From positions 1-17,917 of the forward strand of contig CALOCV010000004.1 of NCBI GenBank assembly GCA_942491955.1: 17,917 nucleotides of DNA, in the 5' to 3' direction. Below the pieces are notes generated by a model, which saw nothing but the letters and a program-made list of their open reading frames with translations, had not been told where the DNA came from and did not search any database. The DNA comes from CALOCV01 sp942491955 (lineage in GTDB: Bacteria; Chlamydiota; Chlamydiia; Chlamydiales; CALOCV01). Positions 15,372 to 17,917 of the stretch are shown here, piece after piece. The translations under genes were made by a program, and so were the position numbers. Each line of letters starts with the position of its first letter. Within the stretch, counting starts at the first letter, position 1.

Positions 15372-16102
15372 AACGGATCGAAAGCGTCCATAACCCTTTG
15401 GTAAAACATTGGATGCAATTGCAAAACGAGAAGGCATACCGCAACCAAAAAAAAACCGCTCTCGTCGAAGGAAAAAACCTCATCCGCGACCTTCTTAACG
15501 CGAGAAAAGTCTCCGTCCTGATTACACAAGAAGAAGGAGATTTTGATGTCGATGAACATATCGTCATCTCGAAAAAAATCTTAGACAAAATCACCGGCGT
15601 CGAAAACCCCGAAGGGTGGTTGGCCGAAGTGCCCATCCAACCCATTTCTCCTCTCCCCCCTATACGGAGACTCCTTGTCCTCGAAGAATTGCAAGATCCC
15701 GGTAACGTCGGCACTCTCCTGAGAACAGCAAAAGGATTGGGATGGGATGGCGTTTTCTTCCTCGGCCCCTGCTGCGATCCATGGAATGCAAAAGCCGTTC
15801 GTGCCGCAAAAGGAGCGACGTTTTTTCTTCCCATCGCTTTCGGAGAATGGCCACAATTGGATGATTTCTTAGAAAAAAACGAACTCCACCTCATCGGTGC
15901 CGACCTTCACGGAGAATCCCTCGAACACATCATACCCCCTGAACAACTCGCACTCGTCCTCGGCAACGAAGCAAGAGGCCTCTCTCCAACAGCCAAACAG
16001 CGGTGCCATACCATCACCATCCCCCTCCTCTCTCATATCGAATCCCTGAATGTCGCCTCAGCAGGAAGTATCCTTCTCTACACCTTAAGGAGACAGGCAT
16101 GA
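15368..16102 (+). CDS. SpoU/TrmH-family RNA 2'-O-methyltransferase
   Basis: Start chosen at ATG 15368 because it overlaps the cca stop (ATGA) and follows GAGGAGAG; the longer open frame to 15290 lies inside cca. The 244-residue protein has an N-terminal substrate-binding region (KRIESVHNPLVKHWMQLQNE then KTALVEGKNLI), followed by a SPOUT knot domain with the three SpoU motifs: LQDPGNVGTLLRTA (Asn113), LVLGNEARGLS (Asn200-Glu201) and IPLLSHIESLNVASAGSILL (Asn228). It should methylate a ribose 2'-hydroxyl in rRNA or tRNA using S-adenosylmethionine and act as a dimer. The exact target (RlmB-like, TrmH-like or another) cannot be read from sequence alone. It ends in an ATGA overlap with rsgA. Codon use from about 15480 on strongly favours C at third positions. 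Confidence 0.88.
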   Translation: MKRIESVHNPLVKHWMQLQNEKAYRNQKKTALVEGKNLIRDLLNARKVSVLITQEEGDFDVDEHIVISKKILDKITGVENPEGWLAEVPIQPISPLPPIRRLLVLEELQDPGNVGTLLRTAKGLGWDGVFFLGPCCDPWNAKAVRAAKGATFFLPIAFGEWPQLDDFLEKNELHLIGADLHGESLEHIIPPEQLALVLGNEARGLSPTAKQRCHTITIPLLSHIESLNVASAGSILLYTLRRQA

Positions 16103-17217
16103 AAGATCGATTTGAAGAACATCTCAACTTTGAAGAAGATTACTCCCGACGCTTCGCTCACGAGAACAAAAAAGAACGGAAACAGGCACAAGCAACAGAT
16201 CGTTCCAAATACAAGAAAACCGATCGCGATCAACAAAAAAAAGAGGCCCAGGAGATCAGGAAAGACCTCCTACGCGGCCTCGTCCTCTCCATCCACTCCC
16301 AAGAGGCCATTGTCCAACACGAAGAGCGCCAGTTCACCTGTACCCTCCGCGGTGCGCTGAAGCAAGAAAAGAAACGGCAACGTAACCTCATCACCGTAGG
16401 CGATTGGGTCCGCTTCGCTCGCATCGGCGATAAAGAAGGCGTCATCGAACAAATCGAACCCCGCCAAACATTCCTCTCCCGCGGAGATCCCCTCTCACAA
16501 CAACAAGAACATATCATCGCTGCCAATGTGGAACAGGTCATTATCACAACCTCTGTTGTTAACCCCCTCCTTCGCCCCTCCATCATCGACCGCTACATCA
16601 TCGCCGCTAGAAAAGGAAATATGCGCCCCTACATCGTTGTGAATAAAATCGACCTCCTCGAAGAAAAAGAACATGACAAAGAGATCTGCCAACAACAAAT
16701 AGAACTCCTCTCCTCTTGCATCCGTGCCTACTCCGACGCTGGGATCCCCCTCCTATCCATCAGCGCAAAAACAGGCGAAGGCCTCGACCTCCTCCGCGAA
16801 GCAATGGATCGCCATATCTCCGTCTTTTCAGGACAATCAGGCGTCGGAAAAACCGAACTGATCAACGCAACAACAGGAAGAGATCTCCGTACACAAAAAA
16901 CCGTCGCTATCACAAGAAAAGGCTCCCACACAACAACACGCTCCAAACTCCTCCCCCTACAAGGCGGAGGATGGTGCGTCGATACCCCAGGAATCAAAAG
17001 CTTCGGCCTATGGGAACTCCATCCCAACGAAATCGAAGCCTACTTCGAAGAAATCCACCAACTCCAACAACATTGCCAGTTCTCCAACTGTACCCATACC
17101 CACGAAAATAACTGCGCCGTAAAAAAAGCCCTCCAAGAAGGTATCCTCACCCCCCTTCGCTACGAATCCTACGTCGCCCTCATGGACAGCATCCATAAAA
17201 CCCACCGCCGCCGATAA
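16099..17217 (+). CDS. rsgA: Ribosome small-subunit assembly GTPase RsgA
   Basis: Start set at ATG 16099, which overlaps the previous stop (ATGA) and follows AAGGAG; the longer frame from 16003 lies inside the upstream gene. The 372-residue protein has an unusually charged N-terminal extension of about 55 residues (rich in Lys, Glu, Gln, Arg), an OB-fold (ITVGDWVRFARIGDKEGVIE), and then the circularly permuted GTPase motifs in the diagnostic order G4 NKID (182-185), G5 SAK (222-224), G1 GQSGVGKT (245-252, Lys251) and G3 DTPG (295-298). A C-terminal zinc knuckle follows (Cys326, Cys331, His333, Cys339). RsgA binds the 30S subunit late in maturation and is released by GTP hydrolysis. Its pairing with an RNA methyltransferase and a tRNA nucleotidyltransferase makes a coherent RNA-maturation operon. 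It is followed within 2 nt of its stop by a strong GC hairpin. Confidence 0.95.
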   Translation: MKDRFEEHLNFEEDYSRRFAHENKKERKQAQATDRSKYKKTDRDQQKKEAQEIRKDLLRGLVLSIHSQEAIVQHEERQFTCTLRGALKQEKKRQRNLITVGDWVRFARIGDKEGVIEQIEPRQTFLSRGDPLSQQQEHIIAANVEQVIITTSVVNPLLRPSIIDRYIIAARKGNMRPYIVVNKIDLLEEKEHDKEICQQQIELLSSCIRAYSDAGIPLLSISAKTGEGLDLLREAMDRHISVFSGQSGVGKTELINATTGRDLRTQKTVAITRKGSHTTTRSKLLPLQGGGWCVDTPGIKSFGLWELHPNEIEAYFEEIHQLQQHCQFSNCTHTHENNCAVKKALQEGILTPLRYESYVALMDSIHKTHRRR

Positions 17218-17218
17218 A

Positions 17219-17238
17219 TGGGGGGACCAGTCCCCCCA
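17219..17238 (+). terminator. GC-rich hairpin directly after rsgA
   Basis: TGGGGGGAC and GTCCCCCCA form a perfect 9-bp stem with a CA spacer, beginning 2 nt after the rsgA stop. No T-run follows (the next bases are TACCCCCC), so it is not a standard intrinsic terminator. It may protect the 3' end or be one more member of the hairpin cluster. Confidence 0.5.
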
Positions 17239-17680
17239 TACCCCCCTGCTGGGGAGCATAGCTCCCCATACCCCAGCGGCTGCTTCGCAGCCTTTACGTT
17301 TGTCGCTTGCTCATGACGTTGGTTTCGCTACGGCTTCTTTGTTTTTTCGAGAAAGCTATCGCTTTCTCGAAAGAACGCCATCGCACGAACGTTCCGTTCG
17401 CGCGATAAGCCTCTCCCTTCGGTCGAGCGGTTGCAACTAGAAATAATACCAAACAGGATAAATAAATGTGTAAATGGATCTTCATCATCTTTTTTTCCGA
17501 GATCGCGTTATTGTGCGAAAGCGATAGCTTTCGCACAAAAAACAAGAAGACGCAGCGAGAATGAACGCCATAACCTCACGACAAGTGCAAGGCAGCGTTA
17601 GCTGCCGCAGGGGTCTGGGGAGCCATGCTCCCCAGCGGGGATGCAAGGGGCGGAGCCCCTTGCCGGGGCGGAGCCCTTTG
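17219..17680. repeat. Cluster of about ten perfect or near-perfect hairpins
   Basis: Stems seen, with arms: 17219-17238 (TGGGGGGAC); 17251-17267 (GGGGAGC, loop ATA); 17278-17292 (GGCTGC, loop TTC); 17345-17372 (core GAAAGC-TATC-GCTTTC); 17380-17406 (ATCGCACGAACG, loop TTC, one mismatch); 17511-17538 (TTGTGCGAAAGC, loop GATA); 17591-17606 (GGCAGC, loop GTTA); 17615-17635 (CTGGGGAGC, loop CAT); 17643-17663 (GCAAGGGGC, loop GGA); 17666-17676 (GGGC, loop GGA). Some are clearly related: the two GAAAGC/GCTTTC stems share core and loop on opposite strands, the two GGGGAGC stems match, and the GGGGCGGAGCCC unit is tandemly repeated at 17647-17664 and 17665-17682. This looks like accumulated small palindromic elements between convergent genes. 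No protein-coding gene is supported in 17218-17597. Confidence 0.75.
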
Positions 17681-17915
17681 CCGCTCTTGTGATGCGGTCT
17701 TGGATGGTATCCCAGAGGGGGCCTGAGGGGAGGTTGGTATCGATAGCAGCGGAGGGGATATTTTCTTGGTCGAGGGAGCGGAGGGTGTGGTAGAGCCTTT
17801 GGGCGACTTGTTGCGGGTTTGTTGAGGGGCCTAGGGAGAAAATGCGGGAGAAAGTGGGGTATTGGCGGTCGGAGAAGCCTATAACGGTTTGGATGGTGTT
17901 GTTATTGGCGTTGGA
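17598..17915 (-). CDS. C-terminal end of a Sua5/YrdC/TsaC-like protein, cut by window
   Basis: Minus-strand frame open from the window edge to TAA 17598-17600 (106 codons). SRIFSLGPSTNPQQVAQRLY followed by HTLRSLDQENIPSAAID and PLWDTIQDRITRAA resembles the end of L-threonylcarbamoyladenylate synthases ('LGp...p...A..Ly..LR.LD...... GL..Ai.dRi.rAA'), which start t6A modification of ANN-decoding tRNAs. The catalytic part lies outside the window, so this is a moderate-confidence call. The last 25 or so codons (KGSAPARGSAPCIPAGEHGS...) are entirely made of the hairpin repeats and are not expected in the family; the native end was probably just after RITRAA, near 17680. Codon use strongly favours C at third positions, as in rsgA. 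It is convergent with rsgA. Confidence 0.5.
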   Translation of the reverse strand, partial: SNANNNTIQTVIGFSDRQYPTFSRIFSLGPSTNPQQVAQRLYHTLRSLDQENIPSAAIDTNLPSGPLWDTIQDRITRAAKGSAPARGSAPCIPAGEHGSPDPCGS

Positions 17916-17917
17916 TA

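Noticed and set aside
17294..17545. 83-codon minus-strand ORF in the hairpin region
   Set aside because: It runs through two hairpins and low-quality sequence with no ribosome-binding site or similarity.
17219..17680. CRISPR array
   Set aside because: The repeats are palindromes of different sequence and spacing with no regular spacer length and no cas genes.

Overview
The window looks like a chromosomal segment of a bacterium with moderate to low GC content, most plausibly a member of the Chlamydiota outside Chlamydiaceae. That placement is an inference. It rests on the very large helicase-like protein, the flanking unrecognised proteins, the IS5-type debris and the RNA-processing genes. 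No rRNA or marker gene in the window fixes it. TGA is used as an ordinary stop here: the cca and spoU-type genes both end in TGA inside ATGA overlaps.

Layout. (1) 1-2695: two convergent unrecognised genes, the first cut by the window edge. (2) 2696-3006: a non-coding gap. (3) 3007-12148, minus strand: what reads as one giant gene of about 3,000 codons. Its C-terminal two thirds (3007-8841) are an intact 1944-residue ORF with superfamily 2 helicase motifs. Its N-terminal third (8887-12148) is broken by about five frameshifts and by one in-frame TGA just before the intact ORF. (4) 12354-13288: two divergent ribbon-helix-helix genes that resemble each other. One is a solitary antitoxin-like gene; the other is followed by an overlapping RelE/ParE-type toxin gene. 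The shared intergenic region holds two promoters, each overlapped by a palindrome. (5) 13463-13963: a frameshifted, truncated IS5-type transposase and a 160-bp MITE-like element with 24-bp perfect terminal inverted repeats flanked by TAA. (6) 14124-17217: a tight plus-strand operon of RNA-maturation genes: CCA-adding enzyme, SpoU/TrmH-type rRNA/tRNA 2'-O-methyltransferase and the ribosome-assembly GTPase RsgA. Both junctions are ATGA overlaps. (7) 17218-17690: a dense cluster of perfect hairpins between convergent genes. The cluster continues into the 3' end of a minus-strand gene that leaves the window and looks like the end of a Sua5/YrdC/TsaC-type protein.

The conserved operon (tRNA 3'-end synthesis, RNA methylation, 30S maturation) sits beside an accessory block containing a decaying giant gene, a toxin-antitoxin module and insertion-element remnants. 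The most unusual items are the broken giant helicase-like gene, the paired antitoxin paralogues with operator palindromes, the MITE, and the hairpin cluster that appears to have added a tail to a neighbouring protein.
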